The notes beneath the pieces are model-generated. The model was not told the DNA's origin. It ran no database searches and saw only the letters and a list, made by a program, of their open reading frames with translations. Both the position numbers and the translations under genes were made by a program. This document shows, piece by piece, positions 13,904 through 21,604 of a DNA stretch of 34,806 nt. Position 1 is the first letter of the stretch; every line of letters starts with the position of its first letter. The DNA comes from Bacillota bacterium (GTDB taxonomy: Bacteria > Bacillota > Clostridia > Oscillospirales > Feifaniaceae), in the NCBI GenBank assembly GCA_030705925.1, contig JAUZPM010000021.1:1-34806 (forward strand). Direction: 5' to 3'.

Positions 13904-14515
13904 TCAGTTGTGCTGTTTCCTGACGAAATGAAAAGTGGAGAGTATCCCGATCGGAATGAAGTACAGGCACCAGAGCAAAAGGGCTATCCTTCCGATCCTG
14001 TCTCCGTTTTTCATATTCATGCTGAAAATATTCAGCATGGGGCTGAGAACGCAGGGGAAAACAAAAATGCCGTGTATCATGAGCAGTGCTTTGAGCCACT
14101 GGTCCGCGGCGCATTTGATATGCAGTGAAAAAGCGATCAGAAACGTTGAGACTGCCATCATCCCATACCCTAAAAGGTCAAGATTGAACATAGGGCTTCC
14201 AAGTGTCGTGTAAGACAAAAATTTTAGAATTTCAGGCGACGCGGTTCCATTTGCGACTGTCGTGAGCTGAATGAAATAGACAAGAGTTACAAAAACGCCG
14301 TAGATACATGAGAACGCGATGCCGCCGTATGCGAGCGCCTTGTTTTCAAAGCAAACCTCTGACGCGAAACTGCATACAAGCAGGATAAACCCCCACGAAA
14401 GCAGTATGCAGACAAAATATGATAAATTTTGGTCGCTTAGCAATATGCCAAGCGCAAACAGTGCGGTTGCGGCTGTTACCGCGGAGGATGATACTATGCC
14501 GGTCAATTTGTTCAT
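13904..14515 (-). CDS. Multi-pass membrane protein of unknown function
   Basis: 203 residues starting MNKLTGIVSSSAVTA with GGAGGCT 5 to 9 bases upstream; an ATG farther out (14578) overlaps the promoter and is rejected. About six hydrophobic helices are visible, for example ALFALGILLSD, YFVCILLSWGFILLVCSF, IYGVFVTLVYFI, LLGYGMMAVSTFLIAF, LMIHGIFVFPCVL and IALLLWCLYFIPIGIL. No family was recognised. Its stop directly abuts the convergent UBA gene's stop, leaving no room for a terminator. The promoter is TTGACA-N17-TATAAC. Confidence 0.75.
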   Translation of the reverse strand: MNKLTGIVSSSAVTAATALFALGILLSDQNLSYFVCILLSWGFILLVCSFASEVCFENKALAYGGIAFSCIYGVFVTLVYFIQLTTVANGTASPEILKFLSYTTLGSPMFNLDLLGYGMMAVSTFLIAFSLHIKCAADQWLKALLMIHGIFVFPCVLSPMLNIFSMNMKNGDRIGRIALLLWCLYFIPIGILSTFHFVRKQHN

Positions 14516-14549
14516 GTCGAGCCTCCAGGATGTATATATTTGGTAAATA

Positions 14550-14578
14550 GTTATAAAATAACCAAAACCAATTGTCAA
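14550..14578 (-). promoter_or_regulatory. Promoter of the membrane protein gene
   Basis: On the minus strand, a perfect TTGACA (14573-14578), 17-bp spacer and TATAAC (14550-14555). Initiation near 14543 leaves a ~28-nt leader. Confidence 0.75.
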
Positions 14579-14641
14579 AATTATAACATACGCCGCACAA
14601 ACAAGTAAATTCTTTCAGTTAAAAAGACTGAAAGTTCATAT

Positions 14642-14682
14642 AAAAAGAGGGAAACTTTTGCAGATATTCAACAAAGTTTCCC
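14642..14682 (-). terminator. Terminator of the acidic-protein gene
   Basis: On the minus strand GGGAAACTTT pairs perfectly with AAAGTTTCCC (14-nt loop) and is followed by TCTTTTTAT. It lies 22 bases after the stop of the 77-residue acidic protein. A separate 8-bp hairpin (14612-14634) without a T run lies between it and the next gene. Confidence 0.8.
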
Positions 14683-14704
14683 TTTAATGTTAATTTCAAG
14701 CATT

Positions 14705-14938
14705 TTACCGGTAATTATTTATGTCGTAATCATCGTTATATTTTTCGTCGTCAAAGTATTTGCTGAAGTCCTCACTGTCATCGTCAGTGTCTTTAAAATC
14801 CTCGAGATCGCCGACGTATTCCCCGTCCTGTTCATCCGCACGATCCGAAAGAATGCCTTCTGCAGTGTCGATTCCTAAGAGCTGTTCACTTAAATCAGTA
14901 ATGTCGTCGCCGGTTGGATCAAACATCTTTCTAATCAT
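14705..14938 (-). CDS. Small, very acidic hypothetical protein
   Basis: 77 residues starting MIRKMFDPTGDDITDLSEQ with an AGGAGC ribosome site. The C-terminal half is dominated by Asp and Glu with scattered Tyr (EDFKDTDDDSEDFSKYF, YNDDYDINNY). No known family, signal peptide or membrane segment was seen. It is probably disordered and could bind cations or a basic partner. It has its own terminator and no close co-directional neighbour. Confidence 0.65.
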   Translation of the reverse strand: MIRKMFDPTGDDITDLSEQLLGIDTAEGILSDRADEQDGEYVGDLEDFKDTDDDSEDFSKYFDDEKYNDDYDINNYR

Positions 14939-15344
14939 ACTTGCTCCTCTGATCGCGGCGGCTTTAAACCGCCGATGCCGCTTCTTTAGGCGAGCGGCGA
15001 ACCGAATAAACTAAAAGCAAGATGTTTCAAAAATCATTGTATTTATTTCGTGAGAAAATTATTCAGACAAGGGACTTACCTGTTCGAATAACTTTTTGCG
15101 CATACAGCTTAATGTCTACGGGGGTCATCATATCGTATTTTTTTTACATCGGAAAAGTATTCGTCGATAAGGCATCTTGGTATTTACACTTGTCATATTA
15201 AACTATTTCAAGTGCGAAATTTGTCGTAAACCGCCGTAAGGTTAAAATCTTCTGCTTTTTGAGAAAGTTATTCCACTAAAATATATTAAAAGTTTTTAAT
15301 AAAAAAAAGCGCCCAATGACGCTCTTTTTTAATTGTCGTTGTTC
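14939..15344. other. Gene-free stretch between two minus-strand genes
   Basis: About 400 bp with no supported gene. It contains a short GC-rich inverted repeat near 14955 (GGCGG...CCGCC) and AT-rich DNA. A 22-codon minus-strand frame near 15125 lacks a ribosome site. The downstream end holds an AAAAAAGCG...CGCTCTTTTTT hairpin. Confidence 0.6.
15302..15331. terminator. Bidirectional-type terminator after the 154-residue membrane protein gene
   Basis: AAAAAAAAGCG and CGCTCTTTTTT form a short stem with A and T runs on opposite sides, so it can act on either strand. Only the minus-strand gene at 15345-15809 reads into it. Confidence 0.55.
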
Positions 15345-15809
15345 TTACGAGAATATCCTGTTTATAAGCGGTATCATGAAATCCTTGAAGCTGATGGCGA
15401 ACGCGAGAAAAGTGAAAGCGAGGATTATTATCCCGTCTGTTTTGTCAGAACTCAGTTTTGAGATGCCGCCGACCAGGCAGAATAGCACTGCGAGCAGGTG
15501 AATGATGCCGGCAAGATACATATTTTTATGGATAAGCACGGGTATGCTTATGCCCGCCATGCGGATCGTCGTGTAAAGCGCAATTATTATAATAAAGAAC
15601 ATGAAAATGCATATTGCAAAATAGAAGATCGCATGTTCTTTGTCGCCTCTGTTATATTCGAAGTAGGCGTTTAGTGAGAAGAACAGCAGAAATAGTACTA
15701 TATCGAGTATCAGAAAGAGGTGGCTCAGAGTGAAAAACGAGATGATGGATGAAACGAATATCGCGGCGGCGATGACGATTTCGGCTATGGATATCTTTGA
15801 GACATTCAC
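15345..15809 (-). CDS. Small multi-pass membrane protein of unknown function
   Basis: 154 residues with about five hydrophobic helices: IVIAAAIFVSSIISFFTL, LFLILDIVLFLLFFSL, AIFYFAICIFMFFIIIIAL, MYLAGIIHLLAVLFCLVG and IIILAFTFLAFAI. A charged loop (YFEYNRGDKEHA) separates helices two and three. No family was recognised. The ribosome site AAGAGGTG lies about 10 bases before the ATG, slightly far. The gene is flanked by long intergenic regions and appears monocistronic. Confidence 0.7.
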   Translation of the reverse strand: MNVSKISIAEIVIAAAIFVSSIISFFTLSHLFLILDIVLFLLFFSLNAYFEYNRGDKEHAIFYFAICIFMFFIIIIALYTTIRMAGISIPVLIHKNMYLAGIIHLLAVLFCLVGGISKLSSDKTDGIIILAFTFLAFAISFKDFMIPLINRIFS

Positions 15810-16352
15810 GAAAAAGCACCTCTTTAATGAAAATACAGTGATTCACTTTCAGCTTACTATTTTAAATTAACTTTTCCGGGCGGCAACAGTGCGTTCGCTC
15901 CCTTTTGTATATGCATATGCGGGATGGGGGAGGCAGTTGTCACTGATATTGTTAATAAGCTTTTTTCTTCTTGCACTTTTGACATAATATGCTTTTTGCC
16001 ATTACACTCAAGCGTAAGTCAAGAAATTTTTGCCCGGAAAAATCCAGTATAAAATTTTAAGGATACAGCGAAGTATCCCCATTATTTTTATGATATATCC
16101 ATTCTATCCGCTTTTTTCCTGACGGTCAACAAAAAAACAAAATGAGTGTTAAAAATTTCCAATATCTAATAGAAACAGACAAAAACATGAGGATCTTACA
16201 GCGTAAGAGCTGGTTGCCGACCAGATTGGTGTCTTCAAATATGGTTTTGTGCAAAACACTTAAAATAGACATGTGGGCAAAGAACTTGCAAAACGGAATG
16301 TTGCGCCAAAGCTTGTCATATATTTTAATATCAATTTTTTGGGGGAAAATAT
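15810..16352. other. Gene-free stretch with one terminator-like hairpin
   Basis: About 540 bp. A hairpin GGATAC-N6-GTATCC lies at 16061-16078, with a modest T-rich stretch downstream. The last 200 bp contain scattered peptide-like strings in different frames (for example GKELAKRNVAPKLV, broken by stops), which might be a decayed gene, but no family is recognisable. No tRNA or riboswitch was identified. Confidence 0.5.
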
Positions 16353-16910
16353 ATGACATATAATAAAAGCACAAACAGGCTTATTCTGATATTCATAAGC
16401 GCATTTATCGTGCTCACGCTGCTGCTCAACGCGGCGGGCTATCTTTTCGATTTCAAATACATAAGCGTCGTCAAAGCCGTTGCCGAAGTGGACAAATACG
16501 AGGTTCGCTCGAGGCTTTTGATGGATGCGATGGACTATGTCGGCGTCTGCAAGCCTGAGGATGCCGCGACCGTCTGGGCGACCGGACTGATGCATAGAAG
16601 CGCTGCGATGCAGTATTCCGTGATGGCAAAAAAGCTTCGTGACGAATATGCAAAACAGCTTGAAAAAAACAATCCAAACTGGGTAACCGGCGTGTCCAGC
16701 CCGTGGGTGGACAGCTTTAAGATCGTCGACATCAAAAACGAAGGCGGCGATTACCTTATCCGGCTTTTGATCAGCACAAAAACATCGGCAGGAAGCGCCG
16801 GAGATTATAATGCAATGCTGACAGTATCGAAAGAAGGCGATTTCTGGCGTATAACACGCCTTGCGATGGACAAAGAGCTGTCTGTTTACACCGGTTTTGG
16901 CGAAGCATAA
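16353..16910 (+). CDS. Membrane-anchored hypothetical protein
   Basis: 185 residues. One N-terminal membrane segment (about 10-30, LILIFISAFIVLTLLLNAAGYLF) is followed by a ~150-residue extracytoplasmic region. The C-terminal half has alternating strands ending FWRITRLAMDKELSVYTGF, reminiscent of the NTF2-like/DUF4878 fold in which helices lead into a curved sheet; this assignment is tentative. GGGGGAAA precedes the ATG. It stands alone, 106 bp ahead of the small gene at 17017. Confidence 0.7.
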   Translation: MTYNKSTNRLILIFISAFIVLTLLLNAAGYLFDFKYISVVKAVAEVDKYEVRSRLLMDAMDYVGVCKPEDAATVWATGLMHRSAAMQYSVMAKKLRDEYAKQLEKNNPNWVTGVSSPWVDSFKIVDIKNEGGDYLIRLLISTKTSAGSAGDYNAMLTVSKEGDFWRITRLAMDKELSVYTGFGEA

Positions 16911-17016
16911 TGTAAAATTAAAATACTTTACAGTACATTGTTAATTTATTCATTTACTAATAAAATGCCTACGTTTTCAGATAATAAAAATAATTAATCA
17001 TAAAAGGAGAATCAAA

Positions 17017-17160
17017 GTGGGCGAAAGTAATAAGAAAAAATCAACAAAAAATCATAAAAAAGAAGACGGAACATTCCATTCTAAACACATCAATCACGAC
17101 CCCCAAGCTGAAAGCTCAAGGACAATGGTGACGAGTAAGGTCACCTCTGATGATAAATAA
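17017..17160 (+). CDS. 47-residue basic protein with GTG start
   Basis: A short gene with the ribosome site AAAGGAGA (17003-17010) 6 bases before a GTG. The product begins MGESNKKKSTKNHKKEDG and ends VTSKVTSDDK. It is Lys/Ser/His-rich and hydrophilic throughout, with no known family. Its TAA shares one base with the ATG of the HD-domain gene (TAATG), and that gene has no separate ribosome site. Its translation probably drives the HD gene by coupling. It may resemble the small basic stress or spore proteins of clostridia, but this is a guess. Confidence 0.6.
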   Translation: MGESNKKKSTKNHKKEDGTFHSKHINHDPQAESSRTMVTSKVTSDDK

Positions 17161-17759
17161 TGGACTTATTTCCACTGACGGAAAAGCATTTGTATGAAGA
17201 CGCAAACCCGTCGTTATTTTTTAAAAGCTTTGAAAATTTCACAGATTTTCCGTTTTCGATGCTGGAACGGCTTAAAGGAACCGAACAGTCACCGCTCCAT
17301 CACCCGGAGGGCAGCGTCTGGAATCATACCATGCTTGTCATCGACGAGGCGGCAAAAAGAAAAGACAAAAGCAGTGAAAGCAGGGTATTCATGTGGGCAG
17401 CGCTGCTTCACGATATTGGAAAGCCGGACACGACGAGGATACGTAACGGCAGATATACCGCATATGAGCATGAGGTCGTAGGCGCAAGGCTTGCGAGAGA
17501 GTTTCTGCGACAGTATTATAATAATGATGACGACTTTATAAATAAAGTCTGCGCTATTATCCGCTGGCATATGCAGCTATTATTTGTTGTAAAGGGACTG
17601 CCATTTGCAGATGTCCCGGAGATGAAAAGAGAAGTCAATGTAAACGACATTGCCCTGATGGGGCTTTGCGACCGCCTTGGCAGGCTCGATCCCGACGAAA
17701 AGAAGGAAGAGGCGAACATCAAACAGTTTTTAAACCTTTGTGAAGAGGCAAAAGTATAA
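17160..17759 (+). CDS. HD-domain phosphohydrolase
   Basis: 199 residues. The HD metal-binding residues appear as H56 in SVWNHTMLVIDEA, H84-D85 in ALLHDIGKPDTT, and a later His-containing IIRWHMQLLF plus Asp in LMGLCDRLGR. This arrangement is that of the HD domain in bacterial tRNA nucleotidyltransferases and related stand-alone proteins. These proteins hydrolyse phosphoester bonds of nucleotides or RNA ends. No nucleotidyltransferase domain is fused here, so the substrate is unknown. The start overlaps the upstream small gene by one base. A terminator follows. Confidence 0.88.
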   Translation: MDLFPLTEKHLYEDANPSLFFKSFENFTDFPFSMLERLKGTEQSPLHHPEGSVWNHTMLVIDEAAKRKDKSSESRVFMWAALLHDIGKPDTTRIRNGRYTAYEHEVVGARLAREFLRQYYNNDDDFINKVCAIIRWHMQLLFVVKGLPFADVPEMKREVNVNDIALMGLCDRLGRLDPDEKKEEANIKQFLNLCEEAKV

Positions 17760-17769
17760 AATCAGGCGT

Positions 17770-17812
17770 AAATCAGGAGAGCCGTTCGTAAGAGCGCCTT
17801 TCCTGATTTTTT
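17770..17812 (+). terminator. Terminator after the HD-domain gene
   Basis: AAATCAGGA (17770-17778) pairs with TCCTGATTT (17801-17809), with further pairing inside, and ends in a T run. Confidence 0.8.
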
Positions 17813-17833
17813 TATAAAAATAATTCAAAACAA

Positions 17834-17862
17834 TTCCAATTAATGGCATATTGTAATATAAT
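17834..17862 (+). promoter_or_regulatory. Promoter of the 162-residue protein gene
   Basis: TTCCAA (17834-17839), 17-bp spacer, TATAAT (17857-17862). Initiation near 17869 makes the ATG at 17869 unusable as a start codon with a leader. Confidence 0.55.
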
Positions 17863-17895
17863 TATTGCATGTCATTACTTAAAAGGGGTGATTTT

Positions 17896-18384
17896 ATGAA
17901 AGGCGCTATCCTTCAAAAGGGAGAGATATTTTACACCCGTCTGTCCAGAGTGTTTTCAGCAATCAATAATGCTCAGGAAAACTATAATTGGCTGATTTCT
18001 TATGCCGAATGTTATCCGGATTCTCTTGAAATGCAAAAACTTTTTGAAAATGCCTATTGCTGGATGAGCGGGGAAAGCTTGAGCAGCATGATTGAAAAAG
18101 AAGATTTTCAGTGGATCTGGGGTGCGTTGTCCGGATTTAAAAAAGATATTCCTCTAAGCGAAATACTGGATAACGACCTGCCCGATCCTGAATATGACGG
18201 GTATTGGGCAAATCCGGTTTCGACACAGCATCCGCTTGCAAGCATCGAAATCGTTCCGATGGACAGTAGCCTTGTAGTTGTTATAAGTGATAATGATAAG
18301 ATCATTGAAAATTTCAGAATGGCAATGCCGCTAAGCGAAGATCTGGAAACATATAATAACAGCCTTCCACGTAATAGAGAGTAA
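17896..18384 (+). CDS. Hypothetical cytoplasmic protein
   Basis: 162 residues, beginning MKGAILQKGEIFYTRLSRVF, with AGGGGTGAT ahead of the ATG. An in-frame ATG at 17869 coincides with the predicted transcription start and is rejected. Trp- and acid-rich segments such as NYNWLISYAEC, NAYCWMSGESLSSMIEKEDF and WIWGALSGFKKDI suggest a compact alpha/beta protein, and a strand-rich end VVVISDNDKIIENFRM follows. The layout is reminiscent of small DUF2691- or immunity-type proteins, but I cannot assign a family. It is monocistronic with its own promoter and terminator. Confidence 0.7.
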   Translation: MKGAILQKGEIFYTRLSRVFSAINNAQENYNWLISYAECYPDSLEMQKLFENAYCWMSGESLSSMIEKEDFQWIWGALSGFKKDIPLSEILDNDLPDPEYDGYWANPVSTQHPLASIEIVPMDSSLVVVISDNDKIIENFRMAMPLSEDLETYNNSLPRNRE

Positions 18385-18410
18385 AATCAGGCGATATGCC
18401 TGATTTTTTT
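18384..18410 (+). terminator. Terminator of the 162-residue protein gene
   Basis: AAATCAGGC pairs perfectly with GCCTGATTT around GATAT, then a T run; the first stem base is the last base of the stop codon. Confidence 0.92.
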
Positions 18411-18450
18411 GAATATATTTACAGGGGAGAATTATTTCCGGGGTGATAAT

Positions 18451-18780
18451 ATGCATAAAAGGGCGATATGTGGTATTTTAACAATGGCTGTCCTGTTGGG
18501 GCTGTCCGGATGCGTTAAAACCGAAAAGACGGATTCTTTGAAAAAAGACGATGCAAAGGGGCAGACTGTTGAGAAGATCACAAAGGGAACAGATGAGAAA
18601 AAAGAGTATCAACAGGAAGCAGACAGGCGAAATTTCCCCGAGAGAGGGGAAAACGACGAATACAAAGACAAGATATACTCGAGTGAAAAAGGCGAGGTCG
18701 GACAGTTTCCAGGGCACAGGGAACATGCGCAGGGAAATGTGAAAAAGGAGGAAGAGGCTTTGCCGGAGGGCGGCGGATGA
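18451..18780 (+). CDS. Small lipoprotein with long polar tail
   Basis: 109 residues. A signal sequence (MHKRAICGILTMAVLLGLSGC) ends in the lipobox LSGC, so Cys21 should be lipidated after cleavage. The rest is highly charged (Lys, Glu, Asp, Gln) and probably disordered, ending in PEGGG. GGGGTGAT precedes the chosen ATG; the frame is open a little farther upstream but without a ribosome site. No family was recognised. A terminator follows. Confidence 0.75.
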   Translation: MHKRAICGILTMAVLLGLSGCVKTEKTDSLKKDDAKGQTVEKITKGTDEKKEYQQEADRRNFPERGENDEYKDKIYSSEKGEVGQFPGHREHAQGNVKKEEEALPEGGG

Positions 18781-18795
18781 TTCTATTAATTAAAG

Positions 18796-18822
18796 AAACG
18801 GCGGTTATAGGCTGCCGTTTTT
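18796..18822 (+). terminator. Terminator of the lipoprotein gene
   Basis: AAACGGC and GCCGTTT pair around a short G-rich interior and are followed by T residues. Confidence 0.75.
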
Positions 18823-18895
18823 GTTATAAGCGCAAAGTGAGATATGATGGGGTCAAAAGAAATAACTATTCAATTTTTGTAGAATTAATCGCTTA

Positions 18896-18923
18896 TTGAC
18901 AATATTGAATATACAGATATACT
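18896..18923 (+). promoter_or_regulatory. Strong promoter of the 47-residue membrane peptide
   Basis: Consensus TTGACA (18896-18901), 16-bp spacer, TATACT (18918-18923). Initiation near 18930 leaves a leader of about 24 nt with a GGGGTGAT ribosome site. Confidence 0.8.
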
Positions 18924-18953
18924 ATTAATAAAGAAAGGTTTTGGGGTGATAAA

Positions 18954-19097
18954 ATGAAAAAAATTTACATATTCATTCTCAAGGTTTTGCTGATTTTCTC
19001 TGCTGCGGCCGGCATTGCGGCTGTGCTTTTATGGTTCGATCAAAACCCGGCACATTTTCACCTCTTTCATTGTGCAAGCAGGAAGTTTTTGAAATAA
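18954..19097 (+). CDS. 47-residue single-pass membrane peptide
   Basis: A short gene with a consensus promoter, a GGGGTGAT site and its own terminator. The product begins MKKIYIFILKVLLIFSAAAG, continues with a hydrophobic stretch to about residue 28 (IAAVLLWF) and ends in a short basic tail, HCASRKFLK, with three His and one Cys between residues 34 and 40. It is predicted to be a membrane peptide. The family is unknown. The complete transcription unit is good evidence that the gene is real. Confidence 0.68.
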   Translation: MKKIYIFILKVLLIFSAAAGIAAVLLWFDQNPAHFHLFHCASRKFLK

Positions 19098-19112
19098 ATC
19101 TGAATATATTAT

Positions 19113-19148
19113 AAACGGCGGTCAGATACGGTATCCGGCTGCCGTTTT
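19113..19148 (+). terminator. Terminator of the membrane peptide gene
   Basis: Outer stem AAACGGC/GCCGTTT and inner GATAC/GTATC, then TTTTG. The outer arms have the same sequence as the previous terminator (18796). Confidence 0.8.
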
Positions 19149-19210
19149 GTTATGCATGGGCAACCGCTTCGGAATAGGTAAATTCTCCTGCTTTTAGTGT
19201 TAACCACTTG

Positions 19211-19239
19211 TTGACAGCACTGAAACATGCTGGTATATT
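19211..19239 (+). promoter_or_regulatory. Promoter of the SHOCT-tailed protein pair
   Basis: Consensus TTGACA (19211-19216), 17-bp spacer, TATATT (19234-19239). Confidence 0.8.
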
Positions 19240-19276
19240 TATATCGTGAAGTTTTGTCGATTTTGGGGTGACGACC

Positions 19277-20125
19277 GTGAAAAAAGTATGCTCGGTTATT
19301 TTGGCTTCTTTTTTAATTATCCTTATGGCGGCGAGTGTTTCTGCGCAGGATAAAACGGTAGAAATACCTGAGCTTTATATGAGCATTCCTGTTCCAGACG
19401 ACTGGTATGTCTTCAAAAAAGGCTTTGATCTGAACGACCCGGCATACTCGGATTTGAAGGTGGACCCAGCCGAACTGAAGAAAAAAATGAAACAGGATTT
19501 TTATGCTGTCTGCCTTTCAAAAGACAAGAAGACAGAGCTTGATGTCAGCATGAAGAAGGATAAGCATTTTTCCACAGTTGAATTCTTGCTTGACCAGGAT
19601 GACTTTGTGAAGAGATTAAAAAAAGAAACCAAGAAAGCTGGGGGGCAGCTTCTCGACTATAATGAACATGTGTCGGGTGACATTACATACTCCGTAACAG
19701 ATATTACTCTTCCCGAGTCGGGAAAAACCACATTCGTAAGGCAGTATATGACTGGAATAAACGGACAAAAGATAACCTTCACTTTCCATAGTAATCCCGG
19801 TAATATGGAGAATGAGATGATAGCCCAGTGCGATGGCATCGTTGACAGTGTCAGCTTTTCAAAGGCGGAAATAAACGAATATAAAAAGCCGATTAACTAT
19901 ACCGAGCTGTTGACAGTAGTTATATGTACAGTTTTAGTCGAACTGATTATCAAATTTCTTAGAAAACACCGCGAGAAAAAAGAGGAAGCCCAAATCCGCC
20001 CCGTTGACACGAAGATGTGGGACAGCGGAATGAAAGACCTTGACGGACTGCTTGCCGAAGGGGTGATCACCCGTAAGGAATATCGCGAAAGAGTTGAAGA
20101 ATTAAGGGATAAAGTGCAGAAATGA
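19277..20125 (+). CDS. Secreted-domain membrane protein with SHOCT tail, first paralogue
   Basis: 282 residues from a GTG with GGGGTG 6 bases upstream; an in-frame GTG at 19268 is part of that ribosome site. A signal peptide (1-23, ending VSAQ) leads to a ~180-residue external domain starting KTVEIPELYMSIPVPDDWYVF and containing FVRQYMTGINGQKITFTFHS. A membrane helix (about 208-228, LLTVVICTVLVELIIKFL) follows, and a cytoplasmic tail ends in a SHOCT-like motif, LDGLLAEGVITRKEYRERVE. The external domain may be a PsbP/DUF1795-like fold, judged from its DDWY and RQYM strands; this is tentative. The next gene is a clear paralogue, 74 bp downstream with no terminator between, so both form one operon. 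Confidence 0.8.
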   Translation: MKKVCSVILASFLIILMAASVSAQDKTVEIPELYMSIPVPDDWYVFKKGFDLNDPAYSDLKVDPAELKKKMKQDFYAVCLSKDKKTELDVSMKKDKHFSTVEFLLDQDDFVKRLKKETKKAGGQLLDYNEHVSGDITYSVTDITLPESGKTTFVRQYMTGINGQKITFTFHSNPGNMENEMIAQCDGIVDSVSFSKAEINEYKKPINYTELLTVVICTVLVELIIKFLRKHREKKEEAQIRPVDTKMWDSGMKDLDGLLAEGVITRKEYRERVEELRDKVQK

Positions 20126-20199
20126 CTGCAAGGATTGGTTAAAGGGCGGGCAGCTTTGATTCGATAATAATAGCAGTTTTATTTTGGGAGGGGCTCAAT

Positions 20200-21111
20200 T
20201 TGAAAAAACTTCTTTCCGCGTTAATTGCCATTATATTGATCTTCAGCACTCTGTCATGCGTGTACGCTGAGGGCAAAACGGTCAGTCTGCATGAGCTTTA
20301 CATGAACGTAAGCGTTCCGGACGGGTGGAAGGCATTCACACGGGATTCCGCATTGAACGACCCGGATGCGGCGGCTTTATATAAAAGCGGTCAGTCTTTG
20401 AAGGACGACATGGTCAAAAACAAAATATATCTTATATGTCTGGATAATGACAGGCGCATTGAGCTTGATTTCACGATGCGTGAAAACAATACGGCGAACA
20501 GCACAAGAAAGCTTTTAAACAACCTTGAGGAAACGAAAAATAAATATCTGAACGCTTTGACGGGCGGCAGCACTTTGAGCGCAGCAGAACATTCAAATAA
20601 GCAGATGGATTACCTTGTTTTGGACTGCACGGTCAAAAACGGGGACGCGGCAGAGTATTTAAGGCAGTATATCACGATCGTGAATGGTCAGTATATAACC
20701 CTCTCTTTCCACAGCTATAAGGACAGTATCACCGATGAAATGAAAGCGGAGTTTGACGGTATTGTCGACAATATAAATTACACGCAGACGGTTTTTAAAA
20801 GCGCCTCGAAGCTGAAAAATACACTGACGGTGATAATCGCCGCCGTGCTTGTCGCAATCGTCGCTGTACGGTACCTTATGATGCGCAGAAAGAAGAGATA
20901 CGATACTGACAGCATTTTTCCTCAGCCTGACTTTAAGGCTTTTGAGGTGAAGGATGAAACTGAGCTGGACACCGGCGATCTGGGTGGGGAAAGCCAAAAG
21001 GCCGGGTTTGTGAAAAAGAAAAAGCAGCTGGACGAACTGCTTGAAAAGGGCATACTTTCTCCGGACGAGTACAGGTCGAGGCTTCAGGACCTGAAGGATA
21101 GGTTTGTGTAG
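20200..21111 (+). CDS. Secreted-domain membrane protein with SHOCT tail, second paralogue
   Basis: 303 residues from a TTG with GGGAGGGG 6 bases upstream. The order matches the upstream gene: signal peptide (1-24, ending CVYAE), external domain beginning KTVSLHELYMNVSVPDGW with the equivalent YLRQYITIVNGQYITLSFHS strand pair, a membrane helix (about 208-227, TVIIAAVLVAIVAVRYLMM), and a SHOCT tail, LDELLEKGILSPDEYRSRLQ. The cytoplasmic linker is longer than in the first copy. The pair arose by tandem duplication and has diverged strongly outside the motifs. SHOCT segments are short helical pairs that often mediate oligomerisation. Confidence 0.8.
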   Translation: MKKLLSALIAIILIFSTLSCVYAEGKTVSLHELYMNVSVPDGWKAFTRDSALNDPDAAALYKSGQSLKDDMVKNKIYLICLDNDRRIELDFTMRENNTANSTRKLLNNLEETKNKYLNALTGGSTLSAAEHSNKQMDYLVLDCTVKNGDAAEYLRQYITIVNGQYITLSFHSYKDSITDEMKAEFDGIVDNINYTQTVFKSASKLKNTLTVIIAAVLVAIVAVRYLMMRRKKRYDTDSIFPQPDFKAFEVKDETELDTGDLGGESQKAGFVKKKKQLDELLEKGILSPDEYRSRLQDLKDRFV

Positions 21112-21182
21112 CAGATAGAGGAAAGACTTCAAAGCTTGTAAGCGCAGACAAGAATCAATAAATTATTTAAAGGAGTTAGAAA

Positions 21183-21557
21183 ATGATAGATTTTCAGAAC
21201 TCGGCATTATTTAAACTTACAGTTGTCGACAATAAAACAGGGTCAGACTTATGCTCGCCGATACTGGTCGACGGAGAGAAGATAATTGCCTCGTTTAAGG
21301 CGATCCGTGATATGGTCATCTTCACTGACAAACGGATCATTTCTGTAAACGTACAGGGTTTGACTGGGACAAAAAAAGACTTCACTACCTTGCCGTACAG
21401 CAAGGTACAGGCATTTTCAGTGGAAACTGCCGGCACGTTCGACCTCGATTGCGAGCTTGACCTGTTTTTCACCGGACTTGGAAAGGTGAGGTTTGAATTC
21501 AAAGGCAGTTTCGATATCAAGACGCTGAGCAGGCTTATAGGCAGTTATGTGCTGTAA
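21183..21557 (+). CDS. Bacterial PH-domain protein (DUF1696/bPH type)
   Basis: 124 residues with AAAGGAG upstream. The sequence fits the bacterial pleckstrin-homology fold: KAIRDMVIFTDKRIISVNVQGLTGTKKDF, then LPYSKVQAFSVETAGTFDLDCELDLFF and a final helix IKTLSRLIGSYVL. Members of this group form ring-like oligomers in some bacteria; their role is unclear, perhaps in envelope stress. It follows the SHOCT pair by 71 bp and precedes a CPBP-family protease, so one transcript is possible. Confidence 0.85.
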   Translation: MIDFQNSALFKLTVVDNKTGSDLCSPILVDGEKIIASFKAIRDMVIFTDKRIISVNVQGLTGTKKDFTTLPYSKVQAFSVETAGTFDLDCELDLFFTGLGKVRFEFKGSFDIKTLSRLIGSYVL

Positions 21558-21604
21558 GTATGTTAAGTAAATAAGCTTTACATCATCATATGGAGTGACT
21601 TACA

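Noticed and set aside
16142-16363. 73-codon plus-strand frame ahead of the 16353 gene
   Set aside because: No ribosome site, overlaps the start of the real gene, and shows no recognisable family; at most a decayed fragment.
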